Part shown: positions 5,277-5,340 of the stretch, one piece after another
Layout of the letters: every line of letters begins with the position of its first letter
Position numbering within the stretch: position 1 is the stretch's first letter
The notes under the pieces: model-generated
The model's database searches: none
The model's input: only the letters and a program-made list of their open reading frames with translations
What the model was told of the DNA's origin: nothing
Assembly (NCBI GenBank): GCA_022360535.1
Contig: JAKSCP010000293.1
Coordinates: 1-5,340, forward strand
Origin: Pseudomonadales bacterium
Lineage (GTDB): Bacteria > Pseudomonadota > Gammaproteobacteria > Pseudomonadales > Pseudohongiellaceae
Direction of reading: 5' to 3'
Length of the DNA: 5,340 bases
Translations under genes and position numbers: made by a program

Positions 5277-5337
5277 ATCGCTTCCCGCAGCCAGGGATTG
5301 ATGGAGTTTGTCGGCTCCTATCGCTCACTGAGCAATC
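5266..5337 (+). repeat. 72-bp exact direct repeat, copy 2 (breaks the permease at the window edge)
   Basis: This is identical to 4341-4412. The match begins sharply at 5266, and after 5337 one mismatch (A for T) is followed by CC as in the kinase. The permease frame remains plausible through GGC ATC TAT GC (about 5266-5276), so roughly 11 bases may be shared by both sequences at the joint. To the right, only kinase sequence is seen. No target-site duplication or IS end is visible. It is either a rearrangement junction or a chimeric join made during amplification or assembly. Confidence 0.9.
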
Positions 5338-5340
5338 ACC

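Noticed and set aside
1..5340. A circular element in which the left permease fragment continues into the right one
   Set aside because: Both fragments are on the minus strand in the right order, but joining position 1 to 5340 runs the permease frame into copied kinase DNA and a stop within a few codons. The helix expected before GIYAL is missing too.

Overview
The window looks like chromosomal DNA of a Gram-negative proteobacterium, most likely a gammaproteobacterium. This is an inference from the style of the proteins, roughly balanced base composition and sigma-54 promoter logic; no rRNA or taxonomic marker is present. It holds one coherent locus: a MacB/FtsX-type ABC transporter and a divergently encoded sigma-54-dependent two-component system. 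No phage, IS or CRISPR signature was found.

Layout. Positions 1-686 (minus) carry the N-terminal part of a MacB-like permease that runs off the left edge. Positions 706-1410 (minus) carry its ATPase, immediately upstream in the same operon. Positions 1411-2097 are a divergent intergenic region full of regulatory signals. On the plus strand, 2098-3516 encodes an NtrC-type response regulator (receiver, AAA+, Fis HTH), and 3500-4885 encodes its overlapping membrane histidine kinase. Convergent to these, 4947-5276 (minus) encodes the last two membrane helices of a second FtsX-type permease. The last 75 bases include an exact 72-base copy of an internal piece of the kinase gene (4341-4412 = 5266-5337), which interrupts that permease.

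How it works together (inference). The kinase has two membrane helices and almost no periplasmic loop, so it probably senses a signal in or through the membrane, perhaps the transporter itself, and phosphorylates D71 of the regulator. The regulator would bind a repeated palindrome, TGTTTC-N5-GAAACA, seen three times in the divergent region. Two copies (centres 1780 and 1804) lie between two facing-away -24/-12 promoters: TTGGTATGAGTATTGC on the minus strand towards the transporter, and TGGCGTTCATTTTGCT on the plus strand towards the regulator. One enhancer pair could thus switch on both export and the regulator's own synthesis. A third, perfect copy sits just in front of the regulator gene.

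The most notable points are this self-contained sigma-54 switch, the long structured leader in front of the ATPase gene, and the 72-base repeat at the right edge, which is either a real rearrangement or an assembly/amplification chimera.
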